Assembly (NCBI GenBank): GCA_033032865.1
Contig: JAWHQI010000019.1
Location: forward strand, 13,124,001-13,188,000
Reading direction: 5' to 3'
Length of the DNA: 64,000 nucleotides
Source of the DNA: Dactylorhiza incarnata
Lineage: Eukaryota; Streptophyta; Magnoliopsida; Asparagales; Orchidaceae
Positions within the stretch are counted from its first letter, which is position 1; every line of letters begins with the position of its first letter. The translations under genes and the position numbers were made by a program. Shown in pieces: positions 21,251 through 33,362 of the stretch. Below the pieces are notes generated by a model. The model saw only the letters and a list, made by a program, of their open reading frames with translations. It was not told where the DNA came from and did no database searches.

Positions 21251-24130
21251 ATGCCGGTTTCCGACGGTACCCGCTCGAAGGAGTTGAGCCCAGGTCTGGA
21301 ATTTCTGCTCCAAGAACAAGTATCTCTCGCGCATTCCGTCCACTCCCTCGCTGAGCAGTCCGAGAAACAGAACCAAACGATGGAAGAGCTGCGAATCATG
21401 GTAGCAACCTTGCTCTCGCCGAGGGGGGGCAACACCAGCGATTCCGGCGGCCGCAACTACACAACCGAGAGACCCCGTTCACCGCACCAGGACAACCATT
21501 TCAATGGCCGTTCGCACCGTTTCGAGTTTCCACGGTTCTACGGCGACGATCTACAAGAATGGATCTACAAGGCTGAGCAATTTTTTGAACTTGATGATAC
21601 CCCGGACGACTACAAAGTGAAGATTGCAGCCGCTCATGTGGAGGGGAAGGTCTTATATTGGCACCAAGCGTTCATGAAGTCGCGCCTAACACAACATTGG
21701 CCGAGATGGGAGGAGTACGTGCAAGCTATGGCACAAAGATTTGGGTCGGTCCTCTTTGACGATCCCATGGCGGAACTCAAAAATCTGAAGCAAAAGGGCA
21801 CGGTTCAAAACTTTCTAGATGAATTTGATGTGTTGTTGCACCGGGTCAACATCACGGAGGTGCATGCGATAAGTTTTTGCCTCGCCGGCCTCAAGGATGA
21901 AATTGGGTACGCGATCCGCATGTTCCAACCAAAAACCCTCCAAGACGTCTTTGCCTTAGCACGGATGGAGGAGAGAAGAACAGCATCTTCCCAACGGCGC
22001 AATGTGGGGGGGATGGTGGAGTCCAGTTGGGCAACGGAGAAGAGGATATCCACTACCAAACCGCTTTCGACACGTATTCCAGCTACACCGCACGGAGGCA
22101 ATCCGAGTAACCACCGTCGCTTGACCGCGGCGGAGATGGCGGAGAAGCGCGCCAAGGGGCTTTGTTTTTGGTGTGATACCAAGTACACGGCGGATCACCG
22201 TTGTGCAGCCCGGGGAAAATCCTACACACTCGACCTCATCTTGGAGGATGAGGACGGGGAACCGGACCAAGGCGAAGAGAACACGACGGCGGAAGGATGG
22301 GGAGGTGAAGAGGGCGAGGAGGTTCCGCATTTATTGGTGCATGCCCTTATGGGAGTCACCCAATACCACACCATGAAGGTCACCGCTTCCCATCAAGGAC
22401 AGACCATTCAGGTTCTCATCGATTCCGGAAGCACCCACAATTTCGTGGACGAAGCGGCGGCTCGCCGATTGCAATGCCATTTAACATCAATACCTTCTTT
22501 CAATGTTGCCATAGCGGATGGACGACGCATAACCAGTGCAAATAAGGTCGTGGGCTTTACGTGGAGGATGCAAGGGGTGTTTTTCACGACGGACATGTTA
22601 GTATTGCCGCTCGGGGGGTGTGATGTGGTTCTCGGCGTGCAATGGCTGAGCACATTGGGGGTTATACATTGGGACTTTGGCAACCTCCGCATGGATTTCA
22701 CAAGCCAAGGGAAAAAATCTTCATTGCGGGGCACCAAGACGGCAACCGGGACGTGGATGACGCAGCATAGCTTAGAGAAATTGATCGCCAAGGGGGCCAA
22801 CTTGAACATGTTGTCATTATGTACGCTCCGCCGGGTGCAGGAATTCTCGGCAGAGGAAAGGGAGGACAACCAATCCGAGCAGGGGGGTGATAACCAGCCT
22901 GGCGGGCCAGCTACTGAGCAGCTCCTGCTGCTGCCGGACAGGGACCTGCTGCTGCCGGACAGGGACCTGCTGCTGCCGGAAATGAACAGGGAGAAGGCTG
23001 GAATTGAACAGCAAGGTACAGGGGCTGGAAATGAACAGCAAGGCACCGCGATGGAGGAGGTGTTAGCGCGGTTTGCCGATACCTTCAAGGAGCCGACGGG
23101 GTTACCACCGCTCCGGGAACATACACACAGGATTCCATTAACAGAAGGACACAGAGAGATCAATCTACGACCCTATCAGTACCCACCGCTCCAAAAAGAC
23201 GAGATCGAAAAATTGGTAAATGAGATGTTGCAAGCGGGAGTGATTCGGCCGAGTAGCAGCCCCTATGCGTCACCGGTGGTGTTGGTACAAAAAGGAGATG
23301 GGACATGGCGGCTCTGTATCGATTACCGTCAACTCAACCTCCAAACGGTGAAAGATAAATTTCCAATTCCTATCATCGAGGAGCTCATCGACGAATTACA
23401 CGGGGCGGTTTTCTTCTCAAAGTTGGACATGCGTGCGGGCTATCATCAGGTCCGGATGGCGGAGGAAGACGTGTACAAGACGGCGTTTCGGACTCATCAT
23501 GGCCACTATGAATTTTTGGTCATGCCGTTCGGATTGACCAACGCCCCATCGACATTTCAGAGCCTGATGAACAAGATTTGCAACGATCAACTCCGAAGGT
23601 TCATTCTAGTCTTTTTCGATGACATATTAATTTTTAGTCGATCATGGCAGGAACATTTGGAGCATCTCACCTTCACTCTTGAGACACTACGCCGACATTG
23701 CTTGTTTCTCAAGAGGAGCAAGTGTAGTTTTGGACAAAGGCGGGTCCATTACCTCGGCCACATCATATCTCACACCGGGGTGGCCACGGATCCGGAGAAG
23801 GTTCGGGCCATGTTGGAATGGCCGATTCCCAAGACGATCAAGCAGGTGCGGGGCTTCTTAGGCCTCACCGGGTACTACCGAAGGTTCATTCAAGGCTACG
23901 GCGGCCTGGCGAGACCCTTGACCGAACTCCTGAAATCAGCCCGCCTGCAGTGGACGCCGGAAGCAGAACAAGCGTTCAACCAACTCAAGAGGGCCGTCTC
24001 TCAACCGCCGGTGTTGTGCTTACCGGATTTCTCTAAGCCGTTTGTGGTAGAATCGGATGCGTCCGATAAGGGCTTTGGGGCGGTTCTTCTACAACAAGGC
24101 CGGACGATAGCCTATTTCAGAAGGCGTTAG
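21251..24130 (+). pseudogene. Gag, protease, RT and start of RNase H, chromovirus 2
   Basis: The ATG at 21,251 is the first after the primer site. Gag domain about residues 95-260 (FPRFYGDDLQEWIYKAEQFF); knuckle variant CFWCDTKYTADHRC near 305; protease VLIDSGSTHNF with Asp at about 391; then a spacer with three tandem LLLPDRD copies from a 21-bp DNA repeat (22,921-22,982); RT with VVLVQKGDGTWRLCIDYRQL, FFSKLDMRAGYHQVRM, FLVMPFGLTNAPSTFQ and FFDDILIFS (Asp-Asp at about 790-791), and LGLTGYYRRFI; RNase H begins VESDASDKGFGAVLLQQ. A one-base loss near 24,120 ends the frame at TAG 24,128-24,130 within the RNase H AYF motif. Confidence 0.93.
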
Positions 24131-24144
24131 GCAAGAAGAACGCG

Positions 24145-25203
24145 ATGCTCTCGGTCTACGAAAAGGAGTTGTTGGCGGTGGTCCTTGCGGTCCAACATTG
24201 GCGACACTACTTAATTACCGGGTCATTCACCATTCACACAGATCAACAAAGTTTGAAGTTCTTGTCAAATCAAATGTTAGCGACACCGGCGCAACAAAAG
24301 TATTTGTCCAAGTTGCTAGGCTATGACTACACTATCCAATATAAGCAAGGGAAGGAAAATCTGTGTGCGGATGCTTTATCCAGAAGGGAGGGAGCCGAAG
24401 AAATGGAGTTATGCGCCATCGTCACGATTACTTCAAACTTTATGCGGGAGCTAAAGGAGTCGTGGCAACGGGACCCAAAAATACAGCAAATCATCGCCCA
24501 AAAGACAATGGACAGCACTAATCAACCCAAGTATCAGTGGGAGAGGGGATTGTTGAAGAGGAAGGGCCGTTTGGTGGTGGGAGATGACGCTGCCATCAAG
24601 TTGAAATTGTTGCAAATGTACCATGAAAGCACTTGGGGGGGACATTCGGGAATCACGGCCACATACCAACGCTTAAAGAGGATGTACTTTTGGAAAAAAA
24701 TGAAGGTCGAGGTCTACGAATATGTGCAAAGTTGCACCGTGTGCCAACAGTGCAAACCGGATAACCGGAAGGCGATGGGGCTGCTTCAACCCCTTCCGAT
24801 ACCGGAGAGGATTTGGCAAGAGATCTCATTAGACTTCGTGGATGGGCTGCCCAAGAGTAGTGGGAAGACGACAATATTGGTAGTGGTTGACAGTCTCAGC
24901 AAGCAAGCACACTTCGTGGCTTTGGCCTACCCGTATACCGCGGAGAGTGTAGCTCAAGTTTTCTTGGACTCGATCTTCAGATTGCATGGGTTGCCGGAGT
25001 CGATTGTGAGCGATCGGGACACCACCTTTGTAAGCCAATTTTGGAAAGAGCTCTTCCGGGTGCTACAAGTCAAACTCAAGTTGTCCACGGCCTACCACCC
25101 TCAAACCGACGGCCAAACCGAGGTAGTGAATCGTTGCTTGGAAAACTACTTACGGTGTATGTGTTTTGAAAGGCCAAAAATTGGGTGCATTGGTTACCTC
25201 TAG
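24145..25203 (+). pseudogene. RNase H and integrase, chromovirus 2
   Basis: Direct continuation in the next frame: LSVYEKELLAVVLAVQHW, IHTDQQSLKFL, ADALSRR; integrase zinc finger (HESTWGGHSG, CTVCQQCK) and catalytic core ISLDFVDGLPKS, IVSDRDTTFVSQFW, TAYHPQTDGQTEV, so Asp, Asp and Glu are all present. One extra base in an A run near 25,173 shifts the frame, which ends at 25,203. Confidence 0.93.
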
Positions 25204-25865
25204 CGGAGTGGTGGTACAACACGACGTACCAAAGCGCCATCAAGATGACACCTTACGAGGTGGTCTATTGGCAAGCACCTCCATTACATGTGGCCTATAA
25301 TCCGGGACTAGCGGAGGTGGAGACAGTGGACCGATCCCTAGCTGCGCTGGAGAAAGTCATTCAAATCTTGAAGGAAAATCTAGCGGCTGCCCAAAATCGC
25401 ATGCGAGTGTTGGCCGATAAGAAGAGAAGGGAACGTGAGCTAGAGGTGGGCTCGTGGGTGTATGTCCGCCTACAACCGTACAAACAAACATCTATCCGTT
25501 CCCGGGGCTGCCACAAATTATCACCTAAGTTTTTTGGACCATTTCAAGTAGTGGAGAGGATTGGAGCCGTGGCGTATCGGTTAAACCTTCCGGAGGAGGC
25601 GAAGATCCATAATACATTTCATATCTCGCAGTTACGGGAACATCATGGGACTCCACCACCTCAAATCATTCCCCTACCGACAGGAGTTAATAGTGAAGGC
25701 AATGCATTGGTGGAGCCGGTAGCAGTTCTAAATCGCCGCATTATTCCCCGTGATGGCCGGGTGGTGACGCAGTTGTTGATTCAGTGGGACCAGGGGACAG
25801 CGGAGGAGGCCACTTGGGAGTATCTGTGGAAGATGCGGAAGAGGTTTCCAAATTTTCATCCTTGA
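25185..25865 (+). pseudogene. Integrase C-terminus and chromodomain-like tail, chromovirus 2
   Basis: Continues after the shift: EWWYNTTYQSAIKMTPYEVV, then HKLSPKFFGPFQVVERIG, HNTFHISQLREH, and a chromodomain-like end (QLLIQWDQGTAEEATWEYL). TGA at 25,863-25,865, thirty bases before the 3' LTR. In this family the tail is thought to guide integration toward particular chromatin. Confidence 0.92.
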
Positions 25866-25895
25866 GGACAAGGATGTGGTGGAGGAAAGGGTAGT

Positions 25896-26229
25896 TGATG
25901 CGTTCCGGGTCTGGCGGGAGTAATTTTGGGGGTTCTGGAGGGGTATTTTTGTAATGTGGCACTTCTTATATTAAGCTTTTGGTGGGCTGTTTAGGTTATG
26001 CTATTTTGGTATGTGATTTGGAGTCCGATAGCAGCTGGGAGAGTGTTCCCTTGCTGATTTTCTGCCGCCTGTTCAGGGAGTCCCCTCAGGGCTGGTTTGG
26101 GTGTGTTTAGAGTTTTGTTTCCTGCTTTCAGTTTGTGTATTTCACTTGGATTGTGGATCCCTGTATGCGTATTTCACCTGGTAAGAAAGATTACTGTTTC
26201 ATTGCTCCGTTTATATTTGTATTGCATCA
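25896..26229 (+). repeat. 3' LTR of chromovirus 2
   Basis: 334 bp, preceded by the purine tract GGAGGAAAGGG (within 25,880-25,892) and followed by the duplication GCTAC. Confidence 0.95.
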
Positions 26230-26486
26230 GCTACCTGGTTAACCCAGAAGTATATTTAAAATTCAGTTTCAGCGATGCTTTCCTTCTTTTGCCTGTTAGC
26301 CTTTCTCTCTTCCTCCACAAACATTCTCTCATTTTTTTCCCTCTTTCAACACAAACATGGTTCTTTCGCCACTTCCTGTAAACATATGTTTTTATTCTGC
26401 ATGATTTATGATGGCTAGATGGGCAATAATTTTCAAAGTAAATTTATTCAAAATTCCATCAAACCTGACCCGATTCTCTCTGCCAG
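26230..26486 (+). other. Distal end of the host intron
   Basis: T-rich intron tail closing with acceptor TCTCTGCCAG at 26,477-26,486. It resumes the sequence interrupted by chromovirus 2. Confidence 0.6.
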
Positions 26487-26529
26487 GTGCGAGCAGCTGC
26501 TGTTTAGACAAACAGAGCTGAAGCAAACG
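26487..26529 (+). CDS. Host gene exon, coiled-coil segment
   Basis: 43-bp exon. Its first base completes the Arg codon from the exon ending at 14,560, then it encodes CEQLLFRQTELKQT and ends ACG|GTATGT, a strong donor. The phase on both sides fits the neighbouring exons exactly. Confidence 0.72.
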
Positions 26530-26602
26530 GTATGTCTTCCTTATTTATGTTGCTTCACACAAATGATTAGCCTCTGATTCTAAGATTCCATGTTTTTTTA
26601 AG

Positions 26603-26722
26603 GTTGATGGACTGGAACGCGAGCTTGATAGAGCGAAACGGAAATGTGCTCGGCTCTCTGCTGAGCTTGAGGCACGGCGGAAGCAGCAGCGAAACCCTGA
26701 CCCCGTGATTAACATCCCGTAG
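26603..26722 (+). CDS. Host gene terminal exon, coiled-coil C-terminus
   Basis: Starts after acceptor TTTTTTTAAG (26,593-26,602), phase 0, and encodes 39 residues beginning VDGLERELDRAKRKCARL with clear heptad character, then a basic stretch (ARRKQQR) and the end NPDPVINIP, TAG 26,720-26,722. I do not recognise the protein. Leu/Arg/Glu heptads suggest dimerisation or a tether; the basic patch could be a nuclear signal. Together the three exons give about 82 C-terminal residues. Confidence 0.75.
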   Translation, partial: VDGLERELDRAKRKCARLSAELEARRKQQRNPDPVINIP

Positions 26723-27240
26723 CTATATATATAATAATAAAACCAAAAGCTATGCAAGGATTTTTTTTACTTGCCTCACTGTGCTTATTATCCTATGCAG
26801 TTTTTTTCCTAGTTTTTTTTTTTTTTTTTAAGAATGCCTGTCCTAATACAGAAGTGATAAGTCTCGGGTTCCTCTGTAGTTAGAATCATGGAAGGTAAAA
26901 GGCTGTCTGTGGAGAAATTTTCTAACACTATTTTGTTGTTATTTCAGCTATATGAGTCTCATAGACGACAATTAACGCATAAATTTAAAAAAAAAAGAAT
27001 CATTTTAGTGAAAATTTTTATATAATAATGAGAAAAAACAATCTTTACTGATATACAGGGGTGGGTCAAAGGGGGTAAGCTGGGGCTGGGTCATTCCAAG
27101 AATTTTGCAAAATGTAAGGTGTATTTGGATTTCTTTCATTGAGGCAATGAATTTCTGACTATTTACCCATCAAAAATGATGGTCAAATAAAGGAATGACT
27201 AGTAAGAATGTAAGATAGAGGCTTTCAGATTTATTTGCTT
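26723..27240 (+). other. Probable 3' UTR and flank of the host gene
   Basis: AT-rich with poly-T and poly-A runs and possible polyadenylation signals (AATAATAAAA near 26,730). No ORF. The end of the transcript cannot be placed. Confidence 0.5.
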
Positions 27241-27822
27241 TAGTTTTTAATTTCAAACTTGTTGCGGGTCGCTCGGCACTCTCCTGGTCTGGAGAATCAA
27301 ATTGTCGTAGCACGAGAGTGAGCCAAGCGTGCAAACAGTCAAAAGAATACTAAGCAATAATGACAGCGAGACGTTTTACGTAGAAAAACTTGGAAAAGAA
27401 AAAATCATGGGGTCGGATTTGTACGGCTTAATTTCACTAGTTCCTTGACGGTTACAACAGATTGAGTTTTCATAAGAGTGATTGGACAAATCTTTGTTTA
27501 CAAGTCTTGAGAGAGAAAATGGGGATATGCCCAAGTCTTTGAAGCATCCACTTTGATGCCTTTTTTGTTGCACAGAAGAGCATCCTTTGGAGTCTTGAAA
27601 GAGAGTAGACTTGGGAGCGAACAGAGTGAATTTGGAGTGCGAAGGAGCGAGTAGAGTGCCAAGTCTTTGTCCGAAAATCTCAGAGCTCTTTCTTCTCTCT
27701 TTGGTTGTGTCTTCTAATGAAGGTCTGGGGCATTTTTATAATCTTTTTGAAGAGGGGTGCTGGTAATTGCCCCCTACTAGATCTTGAGTTCACGAATGAT
27801 GTTGCTCCATTTCGATCACTGA
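27241..27822. other. Unclassified repeat-like fragment beside the Athila element
   Basis: No ORF of note; recurring AAGTCTTTG/AAGTCTTG and GGAGCGA phrases and the look of an LTR leader, but no partner copy or primer site is visible. It is cut at 27,823. Confidence 0.3.
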
Positions 27823-29866
27823 TGAGTAGGGTTGGATTTGAATTTGAAAGCTTTTATTTAATTTATATCCAAACTAATCATTCGATAAAGGCAAGTATAC
27901 CTTATCGTATATAATACAAGATATTTTGGTTTAGAAAATATCAGGGTCGTATATTTTCACAAATCATGTTGATTATTCTTACTTATAAGGAATGAACTAT
28001 TATTTTATCAGAATAAGTTTTTAATTTGATTTATAATATTTAGAGTGATAATATTTGTATTACTAGTTTTAAACGATGATAATGATAACGTCCGATGTCG
28101 AATTATCTTGAGGAAAATAGCTTTTTTAGAAGTAAAAGATCTGGTTTTTTTAAAACATTAGAACGGTTTGGTCGTGGAGGTTCCATAAGTATGAACGCAC
28201 ATCTCTCATGGGTACGCCCACCTGAGATTAAGAATATTCGTCTGAACTCTCGTTTTTAATTGAATCTCATTAACACTGCCCTATATTGTGAACAACTCTA
28301 TAGAGTTTTTATTTCAATTCGGGAGAATTACATCATCCTCTCTCGAGGATAGAGCGCATTTCTCTTTACTCATGAGCGATCAATCCATACGCATGAGCCT
28401 CTCAGCTAACTAGTATACGAAAACGGAGATGAGAATCATATATCGATTATATGATTCCACTCAATGTTTTTCTTGGGTAAACCTTAAGCTTGTTAATTGA
28501 TTTTAGAAAGAGATATTTTATTTTTAGAAAATTATTTATTTATCCTAATGCTCTTCGGCATCGTGCGCTAAAGGAAATTAGTCACTCATTGGAATGAGGA
28601 GGGCAATAATATTAATAAAATACATGTTAATATTATAAGCGGATATAAGTATGTTTAACAAAGAAAATTAAAAGACATAAAATGCAGAAATAGTATCCGT
28701 CCCAATCATTTTAATCAAGCGCTAAAAGGTACTTAGCCTCTCATCTGGGATGGGGGTGGTAATAAGACTTGAAATAAAGCTAAGTTACAAAAAAAATACT
28801 ATCTCATACACACACGCACTCTACATAAAATGAAAGAGTGTAAAATTAAACTTATACACTCGCACACTCTTCTTTGAAATTAAAAATTGAAATAAAAGAA
28901 AGTGAAAAAGTTATTCTCATACACACACGCACTCTACTTTGAATTAAAAGAAACCGTAAAAAATAAACTCATACACACACACTCTTGACATAAGGAAAAG
29001 AAAATCCAAATGAGAAAACAAATTATTTTATTCTCAAAATAAACATTACACTAGATTAGGAATGTGAAAATTACAAACGAAATAAAACTTAAATGCATAA
29101 AATAACTCACATACACTCAAAACAATGTAAGAAAACACAAACACTCTCAAAATCTGGATCTCAATGCTTCAGCCGAGCCCCTCTATTTATAGGGAAAATT
29201 TTAAAATTACACGCCCTCAATCACGCCCGTGACCGAGGGCGTGACTTCTGCGCGTGCGATTGAGGTTGCTTCAGCCGCCTTCTAGAAGAATTTGACCGGG
29301 AAAATGGTTGCACACGGGCGTGACTTGAGGTGTCACGGGCGTGACTTTGGGCGGCAGACGTCAGGTTCAACTGGGGCGTGCTTCTGGAAGGAATTGATGG
29401 GTCACGGCCCGGTCACGGGCGTGAATTTGCAAAATCGACGGGACAGGGAGCTGATCGACGGGACAGGGAGGTCGATCGACGAGAGGTGAAGTCGGTCGAG
29501 TGCTACACGAGCTTGACCATGTAAAATCGATGGGATAGCAAGCTGATCGACAGGACGGGATGTCGATCGACGGGACGGGATGTCGATCGACGGGGACGGT
29601 GGGATGAGAACCGCTGAGAAGTTTGGAAATTGGCATTTTAAGATTACGTGCACTTGGTCACGGGCGTGACCCAAGGTCACGGGCGTGACTTAGGGTGTGA
29701 CCTAACAAAAAATGCCAAAAATGCTGAAAAACAGAAAAAAAAACTAAGTTAGTAAGGAAAATAATAAAACAAGCAATTTATTCATTATTTTATATAAAAT
29801 ATTTACAATATTACTTAAAATTATAATAGAAACTATACTAAAAAATGTATATTTTACTACTTATCA
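27823..29866 (-). repeat. 3' LTR of the Athila element
   Basis: Plus strand TGAGTAGGG...TTATCA. It contains (CA)-rich tracts (about 28,800-28,990), a CACGGGCGTGAC repeat (29,200-29,700) and repeats of GTCGATCGACGGGACGGG (29,440-29,600). Homologous over its whole length to 36,816-38,861. Confidence 0.92.
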
Positions 29867-31462
29867 AATACCCGCATACTTAAAATTTTGCAATTCCAGA
29901 GCAAAAGTTAGAGAGATCCATACGGGATTAACATAAGTTCTAAATTTTTTTGCTATCGTTTTATTTAATCATAAGAGACTGAAAAATAAAAAACCAGAGT
30001 ATAAAGAGTTAAGTCCTAAATTATGCAAATGATTTAAGTAGAGAGAAATGTTTTAGCCAAAAGACTTCTTGATTAACCAAATAGCAAGCAAAATTTTAAT
30101 CATTAGTAAACGAGATTAGATCGAAATTATAAGAACCTTTGTTTTAAAGAAATGTGAAGGAAATGATACAAGTTACTAATTATGCTCTAAAATGATTTTT
30201 TGAATTAAAATTAGATACAATAAATTGGCTAAGGGAAAGAGGGTAAAAAGCTTTGGCAAAAAGAAGAGTATTTGAATTAGGGGTGATGGATTTTATCCTT
30301 CCACCTCTCCTTTTTAGTTTTCTTTGGTGCCAACTGTGGTTTACGTGAGAAAACTTTTTTCTTTTGTTTTTATTAACCCAATGCTTATGTTTACGGAACG
30401 AAATCTTATTCCCATTGACATAAGATCTTTTAAATTTTTATTGGGTGCCTATGTTTACAGAATGAAATCTTATTCCCATTAACATAAAATCTTTTTCTTC
30501 TATTTTTTATGTTATGCTAAATGAGTGTATACAAGGGGTTTTCAAGAGAAATTCTAGAATAATAAAAAAAAGATTTGAGAGCAACCTTAGTAATTTGAAT
30601 ATTTCTAGATTCCTAAAGACATAAAGTAGAGATAATTGAGATCTAAAGTTATTTTGCTAACATAATACACATGCCTCTATTTTAGATGAATTAAAAGTAG
30701 TGCTTGAAAACAAAACCTCTATTTAAATTAGAAACATAAGATATTCTTTAATACTTAACCACGAACGTTTAAATCAATCAATCTTAGATAAATGAACGAA
30801 TAGCAAAACTAGCGATTATGAAAAGTCACAAATGGATATTCTCGAAAATAAATGTTTTAAGAACAAAAGTAAAGTAGGGGTTTATTATAATGTTTTACTA
30901 AATATACTATATAGATATGTTTTTTGAAAAGTTTTGGGGTTTTGCAAAAATTTTTGGGGTTTTATTGTAGTTTTTTGCAGTTTTGTACTAACGAAATAAA
31001 GATGTTTTTGTGAATTTTTGATGTAGTAAAAATAAAATGCAGAAATAATTACAAAATATATATTTGTTTTTGGATTTTTGTGAAGGTTTTTCAAGTTTAT
31101 ATGTACAAAATAAACTATATTTACCTTTTGGGCGGCAAATTTGAGGGTGGGGTACTGTGGAAATTACGAAAAAAAAATTTGTTTAGTTTTAATGAAAACA
31201 ATAAAACACCTCATACTTAAAACTTAACATTGTCCATAATGATGTAATTTAAGTATGAAGAAGGGAAAAGAAAAGTGCACTATGTTCAAAAATAAAGAGG
31301 GAGCAAAAATGCTTCCCTGTATTAAAGCTGGCGGGGCCTGGAGAAGCCCTGCAAAAACAAGTAAAAATAACAAAGTATATTAAAATATTAGATAGATATG
31401 GGGTGCCACCCACGAGCGCTTTGTTTACCGTCGCGTAGCTTGACTAATCTGGCGTACTGAGA
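29867..31462 (-). other. Non-coding 3' interior of the Athila element
   Basis: Very AT-rich with no ORF above noise. In related elements this is where an env-like ORF may sit; none is visible. A direct repeat around AATCTTATTCCCATT(G/A)ACATAA occurs near 30,403 and 30,467. Confidence 0.5.
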
Positions 31463-32400
31463 TTATAAATTGGGGAGAGTTAAGGATTCAATATTTTTGT
31501 CCACTGGATCACCCGCAAGATAAAGTTTTAAACGGTGTCCGTTGACTTTAAATAAGCCTTTTTCCGGATGGGAGATAAGAACAGTCTCATATGGCCAAAC
31601 CTCTTTAACTTGAAAGGGGACGGACCATCGGGATTTTAACTTACCGGAAAAAAAACTTGAGGCGTGAGTTATAAAGAAGGACAAGATCGCCCAGCGCAAA
31701 AATTTTTGGAAATTTTATTTTTCGATCATGGTAGAACTTAGAGCGCTCCTTATAAAATTTATTACTCTCATAAGCGTTCGCACGCCATTCATCGAGTTCA
31801 TTTAAGTGAAATTTTCTACTCTCCGAGGCTTAAGTTCGAATCGAGATTTAAAAATTTTAGAGCCCAAAAGGCGCGGTGCTCTAACTCTACCGGTAAATGA
31901 CACGCTTTGCCGTAGACTAATCGATATGGCGTACAGTGCGTCGTCGAATTTGATGGACCAATCTTTCCTATTTAATGAAATGGTTTTTCCAAAATGTGTT
32001 AATCTCACGATTTATGGCCTCTACTTGGCTGCTTGTTTGGGGGTGATAGGCAGTGGCGAGCTTGTGTGTAACGTCGTATTTAGATAAAAATTTTGTAAAT
32101 TGGGCATTGCAGAAGTGTGTACCCCTATCACTAATTATTGAGTGGGGCGTGCTGAAGCGAGAAAATAATTTTTTTTAGAAAATGGACGACGACTCTTGCA
32201 TCATTGGTGGAGAGAGCTTGCGCTTCCGCCCACTTAGATACGCAGTCGACCGCCACTAAAATATAGCGATTATTAAAAGAAGCAGGTAGGGGGCCTACAA
32301 AATCTATGCCCAACAAATCTAAGATTTCACACTCGAGAAAAAGTTTTTGGGGCATCTCGTCACGATGAGAGATGTTACCTGACCGCTAGCAGCTATCGCA
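31463..32400 (-). pseudogene. Integrase of the Athila element, decayed
   Basis: From right to left: [20 protein letters not shown] (first Asp, near 32,310), a stop-interrupted core with a readable [10 protein letters not shown] (near 32,110) and a Glu in the expected region, a middle part in other frames ([11 protein letters not shown], 32,008-31,802), and the C-terminus [18 protein letters not shown] with [14 protein letters not shown], ending at 31,463. Several frames are needed to follow it. Confidence 0.82.
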
Positions 32401-32520
32401 TTTACTCACAAAATTGTGATCATCTTTAAAGAGAGTGGGCCAATAAAAGCCGGCTTCTAACGCTTTCTGCGCGGTCCGATTGGCTTGATAATGCCCCCCG
32501 GCCGGCCCCTCATGGCAGTG

Positions 32521-33195
32521 TCACAAAATTTGCGCATCCTCCTCGCTTGAAACACATCTCCGCACTACTTGGTTCGCGCAGATGCGAAAGAGAAAGGGGT
32601 CCTCCCAAAAGTAGTTTTTCAAATCAGAAAAGAATTTCTTCTTGTGCTGGGTCAAAAAATCTTTTGGAAGAACCCGTGCAACTAGATAGTTGGCGTAGTC
32701 TGCGAACCAAGGGGTGGAAGAAGTTTTTATGTGGTTTAAAGTTAAAAGGCGCTCCTCAGTAAATCTATCGTCTATTTCGGGTTCGACGAGCGCTTCTGCG
32801 ACGAGGTGTTCTAAACACGAGAGGTGGTCGGCTGCCAAATTTTCAGCCCTTTTCTTATCCCGGATCTCTAATTCAAATTCCTGTAAAAGGAGGATCCATC
32901 GAAGCAAGCGGGGCTTGACATCTACTTTGGCCAAAAGATATTTGAGGGCGAAGTGGTCAGTAAAAATATTTACTTTTGAAAGCGTTACGTAGGGCCTGAA
33001 CTTATCGAAGGAAAAGACGACGGCAAGAAGTTCCTTTTTCGTCGTTGTGTAGTTAGCCTGTGCGACTGTGAGCGTGCGAGAAGCGTAATAGATTGGATGA
33101 AAATATTTATTAATGTGTTGGCCTAGTACAGCTCCTACCGCAATATCACTCGCATCGCACATTATTTCAAACGGAAGGTACCAATCTGGCCCCAC
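32521..33195 (-). pseudogene. RNase H and integrase zinc-finger region, Athila element
   Basis: FEIMCDASDIAVGAVLGQ, IYYASRTLTVAQANYTTTKK, ELLAVVFSFDKFRPYV, TDHFALKYLL and AADHLSCLE identify gypsy RNase H; the downstream part includes an integrase N-terminal segment (FRICANQVVRRCV). Open for 224 codons. Confidence 0.9.
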
Positions 33196-33362
33196 CAGAA
33201 TGGGAGAATTGAAAAAGATATTTGGGAAAATTGAATGCCTCTACGCATTCACTATAAAAAAAATGAACGGAGAATGCTTCTCCAGGAGGTGTGTTAGCGG
33301 TTTCGTTATTTTGGAAAATCTTGTATAAACCGCCGGTAGAAACCCGCGTGACCTAGAAAATT

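Larger units (their letters stand above)
20884..26229 (+). mobile_element. Ty3/gypsy chromovirus 2 (Reina-like), nearly intact
   Basis: A 5346-bp element with two 334-bp LTRs, iMet primer site, polypurine tract and all domains. The duplication GCTAC is at 20,879-20,883 and 26,230-26,234. Hand alignment of the LTRs finds about 11 substitutions and no indels. Gag-Pol is one long frame broken by only two single-base shifts, near 24,120 and 25,173. It lies in sense orientation inside the host intron and is the youngest-looking element in the window. Confidence 0.96.
14561..26486 (+). other. 11.9-kb intron loaded with transposons
   Basis: GT at 14,561 and AG at 26,485-26,486 join exons in phase. 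Contents in order: AT-rich sequence with a degenerate minus-strand primer-like site (15,258-15,270), an Au-like SINE, a 5'-truncated copia element, 600 bp of plain AT-rich sequence, and a complete chromovirus. Both retrotransposons lie in the sense direction of the gene, so their LTR polyadenylation signals could truncate the transcript. Splicing across it is inferred from phase and splice sites only. Confidence 0.65.

Noticed and set aside
29292..29680. Small ORFs in the Athila LTR
   Set aside because: Created by GATCGACGGGACGGG-type repeats; present in both LTRs with different breaks.
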